From contig CAMCGB010000004.1 in the NCBI GenBank assembly GCA_945874355.1, positions 103,596 through 167,595 of the forward strand: a stretch of 64,000 bases of DNA, written 5' to 3'. The DNA comes from an uncultured Bacteroides sp. Its GTDB lineage: Bacteria; Bacteroidota; Bacteroidia; Bacteroidales; UBA932. The position numbers and the translations under genes are program-made. Below the pieces are notes generated by a model. It was not told the origin of the DNA. It searched no databases and saw only the letters and a program-made list of their open reading frames with translations. Positions 17,117 to 26,382 of this stretch are shown here, in pieces. Every line of letters begins with the position of its first letter. The stretch's first letter is position 1.

Positions 17117-17998
17117 ATGAAGAATTCTCTAATAATAGCTTCCCTTGCACTCGCCCTCTGTCTGGGCGGGTGCAAAAGTGCTGAAGAGGGCCCGAAGGTG
17201 ATGGCCCGTGAAGTACCCGAAAGGGCCGACGATTTCGTGTTCGAGAACAACCTTATCGCAGGCCGTTTCTACGGCAAGGCTCTCGAAGGCAATCCGACCT
17301 CTCCCGGAATCGACATCTGGGTCAAGATGCCCGGCAAGCTCGTAGCCGACGAGTGGTATGCCGCAGCGCAGACCGACTCCGAGTACTACCACCACGACCA
17401 CGGCGGAAAGGACTGCTACAAAGTGTCCGTAAGCCTTGGCGGAGGAGCCTCTGCTCCTTATATCGACGGCACCCTGAGGTATCCCCAGACCAACTACCGC
17501 GCCAGCGAAGTGCTGGAGAAGACCGACACTAAGGTGGTCTTCCGCCTGAGCTACCCCGAGTGGGAGGCCGCAGAAGGAGTGAAGGTGAGCCTCGAGAAAA
17601 CAGTTACCGTGACTGCCGACAGCTACTTCTGCAAGGTGGACGACTGCTACACTTTCAGCGGCTCTGACTCGCTGACCGTTGCTGCCGGAATTTACCGCCA
17701 TGCCGCTCTCGGAACCATAGTTACTGAAGGCTGCGAGCCCGACGGATGCTACTGGATATGGGAGAAGGCTTCCGACCAGAGCATCGAGAGCGAGGACGGT
17801 ATGCTTGGCGTGGCCGTTTATGTTCCCGGCGGAAGCAAGGCCGAAATCACTTCCGATTTCGAGCACGGCATCAGCACCAGGACAGTTGCAAGCGGCGAGA
17901 CCTTCAGTTACTATTTCGGTTCCTGCTGGTCAAAGGCCAATCTGAAGACCGACTTCGCCTGGGGTGCTGAAGTAAAGAAACTCACTGCTTCAGAATAG
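17117..17998 (+). CDS. DUF4861-family lipoprotein
   Basis: A 293-residue lipoprotein (ALCLGGCKS, Cys19). Features that suggest DUF4861 are the N-terminal DDFVFENNLIAGRFYGKAL and the histidine-rich YYHHDHGGKDCYKV near residue 95, followed by a beta-sandwich body with GIYRHAALG and WSKANL near the end. The family occurs in glycan-degradation loci and its activity is not settled; the conserved His/Asp cluster could be catalytic or bind metal. It is coded one base after kduI, an unusually tight link to uronate catabolism. The assignment is by recognition, without a search. Confidence 0.7.
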   Translation: MKNSLIIASLALALCLGGCKSAEEGPKVMAREVPERADDFVFENNLIAGRFYGKALEGNPTSPGIDIWVKMPGKLVADEWYAAAQTDSEYYHHDHGGKDCYKVSVSLGGGASAPYIDGTLRYPQTNYRASEVLEKTDTKVVFRLSYPEWEAAEGVKVSLEKTVTVTADSYFCKVDDCYTFSGSDSLTVAAGIYRHAALGTIVTEGCEPDGCYWIWEKASDQSIESEDGMLGVAVYVPGGSKAEITSDFEHGISTRTVASGETFSYYFGSCWSKANLKTDFAWGAEVKKLTASE

Positions 17999-18001
17999 TT
18001 T

Positions 18002-18673
18002 ATGCATAAGCTTCTACTTACGCTATCAATATGGATGACTCTGTGCGGCTCTATGGCTGCACAGAGTTTTCCTTTAATATGGAGTGCAGATTCCCACCCT
18101 GCGATACTCGAGGTCCTGGGTTCTCCTTCCCTGATTCAGACTCCGCTCGGACCTGCACTTGAGTTCGACGGAACGGACGATGCACTGATGCTTGACTCGG
18201 TGCCCGTCGCCGGAATGGAGGAATTCACCATAGAGATGATTTTCAATCCCTATCCCGACGCTCCCTTCGAGCAGCGCTTCATGCATATGGGCGCCTATTC
18301 GGGAGCGAGGATAATGTTCGAGAGCAGGGTCAAGGAGGACAACACCTGGTATTTCGACGCCTTCGTGCATATGGGCAGCAAAGAGAAGTCATTCGTGCTG
18401 ATTGACCCCAATCTGACCCACCCCTGCGGCAGGTGGTACAACCTCACCCTCACCTGCGGCAAAGAAGGTATGAAGAGCTATGTGGACGGAGCCCTCCAGG
18501 TCAGCACCGATATGCCCTACGAAAGCGTCATCGGCGAAGGCAAGACTTCGCTGGGCGTAAGGCAGAATCTCGTCTGCTGGTTCAAAGGTTCCATTTTCAA
18601 GCTAAGAATCACTCCCCGCATCCTCAAGGTGGAAGAGTTCCTCGGCGATGCTGAGGCTCTGAACGCCAGATAA
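18002..18673 (+). CDS. Secreted LamG/concanavalin A-like domain protein
   Basis: A 223-residue protein with a signal peptide (LTLSIWMTLCGSMAAQS) and a single lectin-like jelly-roll: LEFDGTDDALMLDS, FTIEMIFNP, RWYNLTLTCGKEGMKSYVDG and LRITPRILKVEEF follow the LamG strand order. It probably binds glycan or acts as a small unnamed enzyme; no catalytic residues are obvious. It lies three bases after the DUF4861 gene and 21 before GH43, so it belongs to the operon. Confidence 0.7.
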   Translation: MHKLLLTLSIWMTLCGSMAAQSFPLIWSADSHPAILEVLGSPSLIQTPLGPALEFDGTDDALMLDSVPVAGMEEFTIEMIFNPYPDAPFEQRFMHMGAYSGARIMFESRVKEDNTWYFDAFVHMGSKEKSFVLIDPNLTHPCGRWYNLTLTCGKEGMKSYVDGALQVSTDMPYESVIGEGKTSLGVRQNLVCWFKGSIFKLRITPRILKVEEFLGDAEALNAR

Positions 18674-18694
18674 TCGCAAATACATAAAACCACA

Positions 18695-20299
18695 ATGACA
18701 CGTAAAATATTCAGTCTGGCGGCTGCGCTGCTCCTTGGAGTTCTATGCATTGCCGCCCCTAAGAAAAACCACTACACCAACCCGATCCTCTTCTCGGACT
18801 ATTCTGACCCCGATGTAATCAGGGTTGGTGACGACTATTGGATGACTTCCTCTTCATTCACCTGCTTCCCCGGGCTTCAGATCCTTCACTCCTATGACCT
18901 GCTGAACTGGGAGATAGTCTCAAGCGCCCTTATCGACCTGGGCGACGATCTCGCTTTCGATGCTCCCTCCCACGGGAATGGAGTCTGGGCTCCGTGCATA
19001 CGCTACAATGAAGGAGTGTACTGGATATTCTGGGGCGATCCGGACAGGGGCATATACCAGGTCCACACGACCGACCCCCGCTCAAGCTGGAGCAAACCCA
19101 CCCTGGTGCTGGAAGGCAAGGGCCTCATCGACCCTTCTCCGCTCTGGGATGAGGACGGAAGAGTATATCTCGTGCACGGCTGGGCAGGCTCGAGAGCCGG
19201 TTTCAAGAGCGTGCTGAGCGTCTGCGAGATGAACCGCAACTGCACCGGAGTAATTTCAAACCAGGTGATGGTATTCGACGGCAAGAGCAACGGCAACGAC
19301 ACCATCGAAGGCCCCAAGTTCTACAAGAGGGACGGATGGTACTATATATTCGCTCCTTCGGGAGGAGTAAAGGAAGGCTGGCAGCTTGTATTGAAAAGCC
19401 GCAATGTATATGGACCTTATGAGTGGAGGAAGGTTCTGCATCAGGGCAGTACTGACATCCACGGCCCTCACCAGGGAGGCTGGGTGACCGATTACAAGGG
19501 CAATGACTGGTTCCTTCATTTCGAGGACCGTTACGCCTGGGGCAGAGTCTGCCACCTGCAGCCTATGGAGTGGAAAAAGGACGGCTGGTGCGTCATAGGA
19601 CTCGATCCGGACAAGGACGGAGTGGGAGAGCCGGTTCTGGAGTACAAAAAGCCAGCCGTCAAGAAGGAACTAGCTTCAAAAGTTCTCACTGAAGTCAGTG
19701 CCCTTGAAACAGTTACAGGATTTCGAGGAGTGGATATCCCCCTCAACTGGCAATGGGAGGCCAATCCTAAGTTCCATTGGTTTATGACCTGCCCTTCAAA
19801 AGGCTGTCTGAGGCTCAACTGCATCAAGCAGGACGAAGGCTGGAACAATCTCAGGGATACGCCCAACATCCTGGCCGAGAAGATAGTAGGCCCCAGGACC
19901 GTCTTTGAGACAAAGCTGGTGTACACTCCTTCATACGAGAGCGAAAGGGTCGGAGTGGCAGTAATCGGAAGGGATTACGCTACGCTCGAGCTTACAAATG
20001 CAGGAAGCGAAGGAGTTTTTCTGCGCCGCCTTGACTGCTACAACGCGAAGGAAGGCGCAAAGGAAGAAGTGAATTGCAGCCTGAAGTACTCTGAAGACAA
20101 GCAGATTACCCTTTATGTAAGGCTGGAAGTAAAGGACCAGGCTGTCTGCACCTTCTCCTACAGCCGCGACGGCAAGGATTGGGAGGAGATAGGCTCGGAT
20201 TTCAAGGCCCGCGAGGGAGACTGGATCGGAGCCAAGATTGGTCTGTTTGCAATAAGTGATATCAAGAAAAACGATGGAGGCTATGTCGAGATTTACTAG
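18695..20299 (+). CDS. GH43 beta-xylosidase / alpha-L-arabinofuranosidase
   Basis: A 534-residue exported enzyme with a five-bladed propeller catalytic domain (about 25-320) and a C-terminal beta-sandwich (about 335-534), the layout of XynB-like GH43 proteins. Candidate catalytic residues are the Asp in DYSDPDVIRVGDDYW, the Asp in GLIDPSPLWDEDG and the Glu in TIEGPKFYKRDGWYYIFAP. It probably removes arabinose or xylose from pectin side chains or glucuronoarabinoxylan. Its stop overlaps the PL10 start by 17 bases. Confidence 0.88.
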   Translation: MTRKIFSLAAALLLGVLCIAAPKKNHYTNPILFSDYSDPDVIRVGDDYWMTSSSFTCFPGLQILHSYDLLNWEIVSSALIDLGDDLAFDAPSHGNGVWAPCIRYNEGVYWIFWGDPDRGIYQVHTTDPRSSWSKPTLVLEGKGLIDPSPLWDEDGRVYLVHGWAGSRAGFKSVLSVCEMNRNCTGVISNQVMVFDGKSNGNDTIEGPKFYKRDGWYYIFAPSGGVKEGWQLVLKSRNVYGPYEWRKVLHQGSTDIHGPHQGGWVTDYKGNDWFLHFEDRYAWGRVCHLQPMEWKKDGWCVIGLDPDKDGVGEPVLEYKKPAVKKELASKVLTEVSALETVTGFRGVDIPLNWQWEANPKFHWFMTCPSKGCLRLNCIKQDEGWNNLRDTPNILAEKIVGPRTVFETKLVYTPSYESERVGVAVIGRDYATLELTNAGSEGVFLRRLDCYNAKEGAKEEVNCSLKYSEDKQITLYVRLEVKDQAVCTFSYSRDGKDWEEIGSDFKAREGDWIGAKIGLFAISDIKKNDGGYVEIY

Positions 20300-21800
20300 A
20301 CTTTCCCTGCTCTGCGCTCTGATTGTTTCTTTCCCCTTCGGAGCCCTGGCAAAAAAGACGGACGACAAGAAGACGGTAAGCGATGCTATGCGCAAGGCTA
20401 CCGAGTTTATGGTGGAGAAGGTCTCCAACAACGGAGGATATCTGTGGAACTATTCCCCCGATTTCTCACGCTGCTGGGGCGAGCTTGAAGCCAAGAGCAG
20501 TATGATATGGATCGAGAGGGGCACTCCCGCTATGGGGCATCTCTTCCTGGATGCGTATCACATCACCGGAGACGAATACTATCTCAATGCAGCCAGAAAG
20601 GCGGCTTCGGCCCTGATCTGGGCCCAGCTTCCCTGCGGGGGATGGAACTATATGGCTGATTTTGCGGGAGAAAGCTCCCTGAAGGACTGGTACGGCAAGG
20701 TCGCCTCCGGCTACCGCTACTGCGCCCAGGAACACCTGCACTACAGCGGCAACGCCACCTTTGACGACGGCACAATCGACGCCGCCACTTTCCTTCTGAG
20801 GCTATATACAGAGGAGTGGGATCCCGCTCTTCGTCCTGCCATAGACAAGGCCATTGACTTTATGATACAAAGCCAGTATCCCGTCGGCGGATGGCCCCAG
20901 AGATGGCCTCTCAGGCACGATTTCGTACACGAAGGCAAGGCTGACTACTCTTCCTTCATCACCATCAATGACGGAGTCCATACCGGCAACATCAATTTCC
21001 TTCTGGACTGCTATCAGATACTCTCCGAAGAAAGAGTGCTGGAACCCATCCAGAGGGCTATGAGCTGCGTTCTGGTGCTTCAGGGCGGGAAGCCCCAGGC
21101 CGGCTGGGCAATGCAGCATCAGCTGGACCTGAACTACAGCCCGGGACACGCCCGGGACTTCGAGCCGAGGGGCTGGGCCTCAACCGCCACGGCAGAGATG
21201 GTGGGCAACCTTATGACCTTCTACACCTGGACCGGCGACAGCAAGTATCTGGCAAGGATACCTGACGCGCTGGAGTTCCTCAAGAGCATTGAGTACAGCA
21301 AGGATATGGTTGAGTTCTTCGGAGTCAAACTGAAGGAGGGCCAGATACTCTGCCCGACCTTCGTCGAGGTGGGGACTGGCAAGCCCCTGTATCTGCACCG
21401 CGCCGACGGAAAGTATTTTGTGGATTACGACCCCAACAATCTCATAACCCACTACCGCTCTTACAGGACCATCAACTACTCGGCTCTGGAACAGAGGTAT
21501 CACGAGCTGCTGGAAATGAGCGTGGAGCAGGCTACAGCAGACTCCCCCTTCAAGGGAGACGCGAAAGTGAAGCGCTACCCCGCGATGATGAGCAAGGGAG
21601 CCGGGCAGAGCGTAGGCAGGGAAGAGGCCCTGGAGCTAGTTTCCCTTCTCAAGGACAAGCCCTACTGGAGCGGCAAGCTCCCCGGAGTCTCGGGAGAGAA
21701 TCCCGGCTTCAGCGATGCTCCCCTTCCCTCTGAGGTAATCTCGATTCAGAGCTATATGACCAATATGGTGAAGTTGCTGAACTATTTTGTATCTTTGTAG
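20283..21800 (+). CDS. PL10 pectate lyase (copy 1)
   Basis: A 505-residue exported polysaccharide lyase that cleaves polygalacturonate by beta-elimination. Family signatures are QSQYPVGGWPQRWP and GNATFDDGTIDAATFLL, in an (alpha/alpha) toroid-like body. The ATG at 20283 gives a signal peptide (LSLLCALIVSFPFGALA); the earlier ATG at 20256 lies deep in GH43 and adds no signal. A paralogue lies at 37392-38996. Its unsaturated products suit GH105 in the same operon. Confidence 0.86.
   Translation: MSRFTRLSLLCALIVSFPFGALAKKTDDKKTVSDAMRKATEFMVEKVSNNGGYLWNYSPDFSRCWGELEAKSSMIWIERGTPAMGHLFLDAYHITGDEYYLNAARKAASALIWAQLPCGGWNYMADFAGESSLKDWYGKVASGYRYCAQEHLHYSGNATFDDGTIDAATFLLRLYTEEWDPALRPAIDKAIDFMIQSQYPVGGWPQRWPLRHDFVHEGKADYSSFITINDGVHTGNINFLLDCYQILSEERVLEPIQRAMSCVLVLQGGKPQAGWAMQHQLDLNYSPGHARDFEPRGWASTATAEMVGNLMTFYTWTGDSKYLARIPDALEFLKSIEYSKDMVEFFGVKLKEGQILCPTFVEVGTGKPLYLHRADGKYFVDYDPNNLITHYRSYRTINYSALEQRYHELLEMSVEQATADSPFKGDAKVKRYPAMMSKGAGQSVGREEALELVSLLKDKPYWSGKLPGVSGENPGFSDAPLPSEVISIQSYMTNMVKLLNYFVSL
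21790..21797 (+). promoter_or_regulatory. Promoter -7 element for uxaC
   Basis: TATCTTTG matches TAnnTTTG, overlaps the last codons of the PL10 gene and lies 34 bases before the uxaC ATG. It would give uxaC-yhcH-GH115 a transcript independent of the lyase operon. Confidence 0.55.
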
Positions 21801-21831
21801 AACGACTAACAATTGAAACCACAATAACATT

Positions 21832-23250
21832 ATGTCATCTTTCATCAACGACGATTTCATGCTCTCCACTGATACCGCGAAGATGCTGTATCACGAGCAT
21901 GCAGAGAAAATGCCCATCATCGACTATCACTGCCATCTTGTACCCCAGCAGATAGCCGAGAATATCCAGTTCAGGGACATCACACAGCTCTGGCTTGTGG
22001 ACGGTCACTACGGAGACCACTACAAGTGGAGGGCTATGAGAGGCAACGGAGTAAGCGAGGAGTATCTGACAGGAGGCAAGCACAGCGCCTGGGAGACTTT
22101 CGAGAAATGGGCCGAGACCGTTCCCTATACTATGCGCAACCCTCTCTACCACTGGACTCACCTCGAGCTCAAGAGAGTGTTCGGAATCGACAAGATTCTC
22201 TGCCCTGCCACCGCAAGGGAGATTTTTGACGAATGTAACGCCAAGCTCGCCACCGAGGAGTTCCGCGGACAGGCGCTGATACGCCGCTTCGGAGTCGAGA
22301 CCGTCTGCACCACTGACGACCCCGCTGACGACCTGAGATACCACAAGATGATTGCCGAGCATCCTTTCGGCACCAAGGTTCTCCCCGCCTGGAGGCCCGA
22401 CAAGGCTATGGCTATCGAAGACCCCGAGAGCTACAAGGCTTATCTCGAGAAGCTCGGACAGGCAGCCGGAATGGAGATCCGCAGCTACGCTGACCTTCAG
22501 ACCGCCCTCCAGAAGAGGCACGACTTCTTCGCTTCTATGGGTTGCAAGCTTTCTGACCACGGTCTTGAGAACTTCTACTCCGCAGACTACACCGAAAGTG
22601 AGGTTGAAGCCATCTTCGCCAAGGTTCTCGCCGGCAGGAAAGTCAACTGCGAAGAGCTGCTGAAGTTCCGCAGCGCCTTCCTTTTCGACCAGGCAGTTAT
22701 GGATGCCGAGGCCGGTTGGGCCCAGCAGTTCCACATCGGAGCCATACGCAACAACAACACCCGCATGTTCAAGCTCGTAGGTCCCGACACCGGTTACGAT
22801 GCCATCCACGACCAGGAGATTGCCGCCGCAGGCCACAAGTTCTTCGACCGTCTGGCCGAAGCCGACAAGCTCGCCAAGACCATACTCTACTGCCTCAATC
22901 CCAAGGACAATGAGGTGATGATGACTATGGCCTACACCTTCAACGACGGCACCGTTCCCGGCAAGATGCAGTTCGGCTCAGGCTGGTGGTTCCTCGATCA
23001 GGAAGTCGGAATGCGCCGCCAGATGGACGCTTTGAGCGTGCTCGGACTGTTCAGCCGCTTCGTGGGTATGCTCACCGACTCGCGCAGCTTCATCTCTTAT
23101 CCCCGCCACGAGTATTTCCGCCGCATTCTCTGCGACGTGGTAGGCTCTGACGTGGAGAGCGGAAGGCTTCCCAAGAGCGAGATGGAGAGAATCTCCCAGA
23201 TGATTGAGGACATCTCCTACAACAACGCAAAGAACTACTTCAACTTCTAA
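21832..23250 (+). CDS. uxaC: Glucuronate/galacturonate isomerase UxaC
   Basis: A 472-residue amidohydrolase-fold isomerase that converts D-glucuronate to D-fructuronate and D-galacturonate to D-tagaturonate in the cytoplasm. The metal-binding start PIIDYHCHLVPQQIAENIQF and the later TDDPADDLRYH, GAIRNNNTRMF and FSRFVGMLTDSRSF segments are family-typical, as is the length. The following steps (UxaB/UxuB and UxaA/UxuA) are not coded in this window. YhcH follows by 12 bases. Confidence 0.95.
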   Translation: MSSFINDDFMLSTDTAKMLYHEHAEKMPIIDYHCHLVPQQIAENIQFRDITQLWLVDGHYGDHYKWRAMRGNGVSEEYLTGGKHSAWETFEKWAETVPYTMRNPLYHWTHLELKRVFGIDKILCPATAREIFDECNAKLATEEFRGQALIRRFGVETVCTTDDPADDLRYHKMIAEHPFGTKVLPAWRPDKAMAIEDPESYKAYLEKLGQAAGMEIRSYADLQTALQKRHDFFASMGCKLSDHGLENFYSADYTESEVEAIFAKVLAGRKVNCEELLKFRSAFLFDQAVMDAEAGWAQQFHIGAIRNNNTRMFKLVGPDTGYDAIHDQEIAAAGHKFFDRLAEADKLAKTILYCLNPKDNEVMMTMAYTFNDGTVPGKMQFGSGWWFLDQEVGMRRQMDALSVLGLFSRFVGMLTDSRSFISYPRHEYFRRILCDVVGSDVESGRLPKSEMERISQMIEDISYNNAKNYFNF

Positions 23251-23262
23251 ACCATTGCAGCT

Positions 23263-23682
23263 ATGGCACTTGAAAGCAACAAATACTATCAGGCAGCTCT
23301 TGAATACATCAAGACTACGGACCTTGCAGCCCTCGAAAACGGCAAGCATCTTATCGACGGAGAGAATCTGTTCGTGAACATCGTCGACTCAGCCATGAAG
23401 ACTCCCGAGCAGGCCCGCCTCGAGGTGCACGACAAGTATATCGACATCCAGATTCCCCTCTCAAAGGGCGAGAGCTTCGGTGTGAAGCCCCGCAGCGAGT
23501 GCCGCGAGGCTGACGGAGAGTTCAACTCCGAGAAGGACATCCTTTTCTTCAAGGACAAGGATTGGGAGACTGTCACCGTAGCTCAGGGTGAGATGATTAC
23601 CTTCGAGCCCGAGCAGGCACACGCTCCGCTTATCGGCGAGGGCACTATCCACAAAGCAATTTTCAAAGTAAAGGTAGCATAG
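23263..23682 (+). CDS. YhcH/YjgK/YiaL (DUF386) family protein
   Basis: A 139-residue double-stranded beta-helix (cupin-like) protein. Recognisable are the segment EVHDKYIDIQIPLSKGES and the HAP-containing FEPEQAHAPLIGEG near the end, with conserved His and Glu residues that can hold a metal. Relatives act as sugar anomerases or isomerases in sialic acid and hexuronate pathways; the substrate here is probably a uronate, inferred from the position between uxaC and GH115. Cytoplasmic. Confidence 0.85.
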   Translation: MALESNKYYQAALEYIKTTDLAALENGKHLIDGENLFVNIVDSAMKTPEQARLEVHDKYIDIQIPLSKGESFGVKPRSECREADGEFNSEKDILFFKDKDWETVTVAQGEMITFEPEQAHAPLIGEGTIHKAIFKVKVA

Positions 23683-23683
23683 T

Positions 23684-26176
23684 ATGGGAGCGCTATTTAT
23701 GGCGGCGCTTCTGTGGATCGGAGGTCTTGCAGGACCTTTGAGCTACTCTGTATCGCGTAATGCCGACCCTGTGGTCGGCATTGCTGTTGATATGATGAGC
23801 TCCGATCTGGAAATGGTTCTGGGATCAAGGCCTGAAAAAGGCGGCACCGCAGTATCAGACATCAGAATCATCCAGCTTGACAGGCAATCGGTCAACCTGA
23901 GTTCGCTCGGAGTGCCCCGAACTGTAGCTGACTCCTTGAGGAGTCTCAAAGAAGCTTTCTGGCTGGGAGTGCACAAGGGGCAGCTGGTGGTGGTAGGGTC
24001 GGACAAAAGGGGCACAGCATACGGAGTGCTCGAAGTCTCCAGGCTTGCCGGGGTATCGCCCTGGGTCTGGTGGGGAGATGCAGTGCCCGAGCGCAGGGAA
24101 GCGCTTGAAATACCTGATTCATACACCACCTTCCAACACCCAAGCGTCGAATACAGGGGCTTTTTCCTGAACGATGAGGACTGGGCTTTCAGGGCCTGGA
24201 GCACCCAGACTTTCTCGCCTCAGGACAACCCGGAGACCATCAGCGCAGACACCTACAGGGAGATGTTCAAGCTCCTGCTGCGCCTGAGGGGCAACACCCT
24301 GTGGCCGGGAATGCATCCGGGGACAACTCCCTTTTTCAAAGTTCCTGGAGCAAGGCAGGCGGCGGATTCCTGCGCGATTTTCATCGGCACTTCGCACTGC
24401 GAGCCCCTTCTGCGAAACAATGTCGGAGAGTGGGATGTCAAGGCCCGGGGACGATACAACTACATCACCAACAGACAGGCCGTGCTTGACTATTGGACCG
24501 AGAGACTCTTGGAGATGAAGGACTCCCCCGCCCTATATACTATAGGTATGAGGGGCATACACGACGGTTCTATGGAAGGAGTGCGCACTTTGGAAGAGAA
24601 GACAGAGGCTCTCCAGAAGGTCATCTGGGACCAGAGGGAGCTGCTTTCAAAGTATGTAAATCCGAAGGTGGAGAGAGTGCCCCAGATGTTTATGCCATAC
24701 AAGGAGGTGCTTCAGATTATGGAGAACGGACTGGAGCTGCCGGAGGACGTTACCATAGTCTGGTGTGACGACAACTACGGCTATATGACCCGCCTGCCTG
24801 ACGAGCGGCAGCAGAAGCGCAGCGGCGGGCACGGAGTGTACTACCATCTGAGCTACTGCGGAAGGCCTCACGACCACCTGTGGCTGAGCACGATGCAGCC
24901 CGGTCTGGTCTATGAGCAGATGAGGCTCGCGTACGACAATAATGTGCGCAAGGTCTGGATAGCCAATGTCCACGACCCGAAGGTGGCCGCCTACGATCTG
25001 GAGCTGTTCCTCGATATGGCCTGGGACATTGACTGCGTAGAACCTCAGAGTGTGGATGCGCATCTTGCTTCATGGCTCGAAAGGGAGTACGGCAGAGAGG
25101 CTTCGGAGCTGCTTACACCTGCGCTGAAAGAGTTTTACAGGCTCTGCTCAATCCGCAAGCCGGAGTTTATGGGATGGAGCCAGGTGGAGGTCGCAGATAA
25201 GGAGCATTATCCCGGTGGCCTGACTCCTGTGCGTAATACTGAGTTCAGTTTCAGCGAATTCGGGAATGGAGCCCAGAGATATATCGACTCTTACAGGAGC
25301 ATTTCACTCGCGGTGAAGAAGGCCGGGAAGACAATTCGTCCTGAGCTGAATGACGCATATTTTGCTGCCGTGGAGTATCCTGTGCTTGCAGCAGGAGCGA
25401 TGGCGGAGAAGATGCTTTATGCGCAGAGAGCCCGCCAGAGAGCACTTACGACTTATGCTCCGGGAGTGTGGAAGGCAGACAGTACGATGATGGCGGCTTC
25501 GGCTCTGAGCAGTCTGGCATACCAGAAGATACGTTCGCTTACCGATTATTATAACTTCACGATGAGTTCAGGCAAGTGGAAGGGGGCTATGAGTGATGTG
25601 CCGAGGCATTTGTATGTGTTCTGGGACCCTATGCTCCCGGTGGCTTTGAAGGAGCAGGAGATAGAGCAGTGGGGTGCTTTGGGAGTTGACTGGCATTCGG
25701 ATTCGGTGAAAGAGAGCGGGAAGGATTATTATGCGTCAAATGCCTGCCGGTTTCATTCAAGGAAGGGCGAGGTGACGGTGGTGCAGAGTCTTGGGCATAG
25801 CGGGGCTGCGGTGAGCGTTGAGCGTGGCGGAGGGTTGGAGTACCGTTTCAGCAGTGCTCCGATGAAGGGTAAAGCGGTGCTTCGCATTGCGCTGATTCCT
25901 ACTCAGGCTATCGATACGGGAGATATACGTTTCAAGGCGAGTCTGGACGGACAGGAGCAGGTGTTTTCGCTCAAGGAGCCGTACAGGAGCGAGACTTGGA
26001 AGGAGAATGTTTCGAGAGCTCAGGCGCGATTTGAGATGGAGGTGGAGAATCTTGGTGAAGGGGAGCATATTCTGACTCTGGAAGCTTTGGACGGGAATAT
26101 TATTTTCGACCAGTGGATGTTGGATAGCAAGATTGGCAGGAAGTTTTATGTCTTTCCGCTTGCGCCTGAGCGCTAG
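23684..26176 (+). CDS. GH115 alpha-glucuronidase
   Basis: An 830-residue exported glycosidase that removes (4-O-methyl-)glucuronic acid from xylan or arabinogalactan side chains. The N-terminal hydrophobic segment acts as signal peptide. GH115 hallmarks are VEYRGFFLNDEDWAF, the RGNTLWPGMHPG loop, IGMRGIHDGSM and IVWCDDNYGYMTRLPDE, with a C-terminal domain. It starts two bases after yhcH and shares a unit with uxaC, which isomerises the glucuronate it releases. Codon use shifts towards more G-ending codons after about 25500, with no break in the frame. Confidence 0.92.
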   Translation: MGALFMAALLWIGGLAGPLSYSVSRNADPVVGIAVDMMSSDLEMVLGSRPEKGGTAVSDIRIIQLDRQSVNLSSLGVPRTVADSLRSLKEAFWLGVHKGQLVVVGSDKRGTAYGVLEVSRLAGVSPWVWWGDAVPERREALEIPDSYTTFQHPSVEYRGFFLNDEDWAFRAWSTQTFSPQDNPETISADTYREMFKLLLRLRGNTLWPGMHPGTTPFFKVPGARQAADSCAIFIGTSHCEPLLRNNVGEWDVKARGRYNYITNRQAVLDYWTERLLEMKDSPALYTIGMRGIHDGSMEGVRTLEEKTEALQKVIWDQRELLSKYVNPKVERVPQMFMPYKEVLQIMENGLELPEDVTIVWCDDNYGYMTRLPDERQQKRSGGHGVYYHLSYCGRPHDHLWLSTMQPGLVYEQMRLAYDNNVRKVWIANVHDPKVAAYDLELFLDMAWDIDCVEPQSVDAHLASWLEREYGREASELLTPALKEFYRLCSIRKPEFMGWSQVEVADKEHYPGGLTPVRNTEFSFSEFGNGAQRYIDSYRSISLAVKKAGKTIRPELNDAYFAAVEYPVLAAGAMAEKMLYAQRARQRALTTYAPGVWKADSTMMAASALSSLAYQKIRSLTDYYNFTMSSGKWKGAMSDVPRHLYVFWDPMLPVALKEQEIEQWGALGVDWHSDSVKESGKDYYASNACRFHSRKGEVTVVQSLGHSGAAVSVERGGGLEYRFSSAPMKGKAVLRIALIPTQAIDTGDIRFKASLDGQEQVFSLKEPYRSETWKENVSRAQARFEMEVENLGEGEHILTLEALDGNIIFDQWMLDSKIGRKFYVFPLAPER

Positions 26177-26213
26177 TCTGCTCTTGCATTTCGGCCAAAA
26201 GGTAGTTTCTCCT

Positions 26214-26352
26214 GTCACTTCGAGCGAGCGTTGATTCAATTGTCATTTCGAGCGAGCGTTGACTCGATTGTCATTTCGAGCGAGCGCAGCGAGTCGAGAA
26301 ATCTAGATAAAATGCTGATAATAATAGATTTCTCGACTCCGCTCGAAATGAC
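26214..26352. repeat. Tandem and inverted GTCATTTCGAGCGAG repeat cluster
   Basis: Three direct copies of a 28-base unit that starts GTCAYTTCGAGCGAGCG lie at 26214-26241, 26242-26269 and from 26270. The third runs on into a long inverted repeat: 26270-26304 pairs with 26325-26352 (TAGATTTCTCGACT...CTCGAAATGAC) around a 20-base loop. This core motif is familiar as a dispersed intergenic palindrome in many Bacteroidetes. It may act as a transcript 3' structure after GH115 or be a mobile-derived repeat. Confidence 0.75.
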
Positions 26353-26382
26353 AGAGTGGGTAGCGCTGCTGCAGCCGGGCCG

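Noticed and set aside
26214..26304. CRISPR-like appearance of the 28-base direct repeats
   Set aside because: The copies are directly adjacent with no spacers and there are no cas genes.
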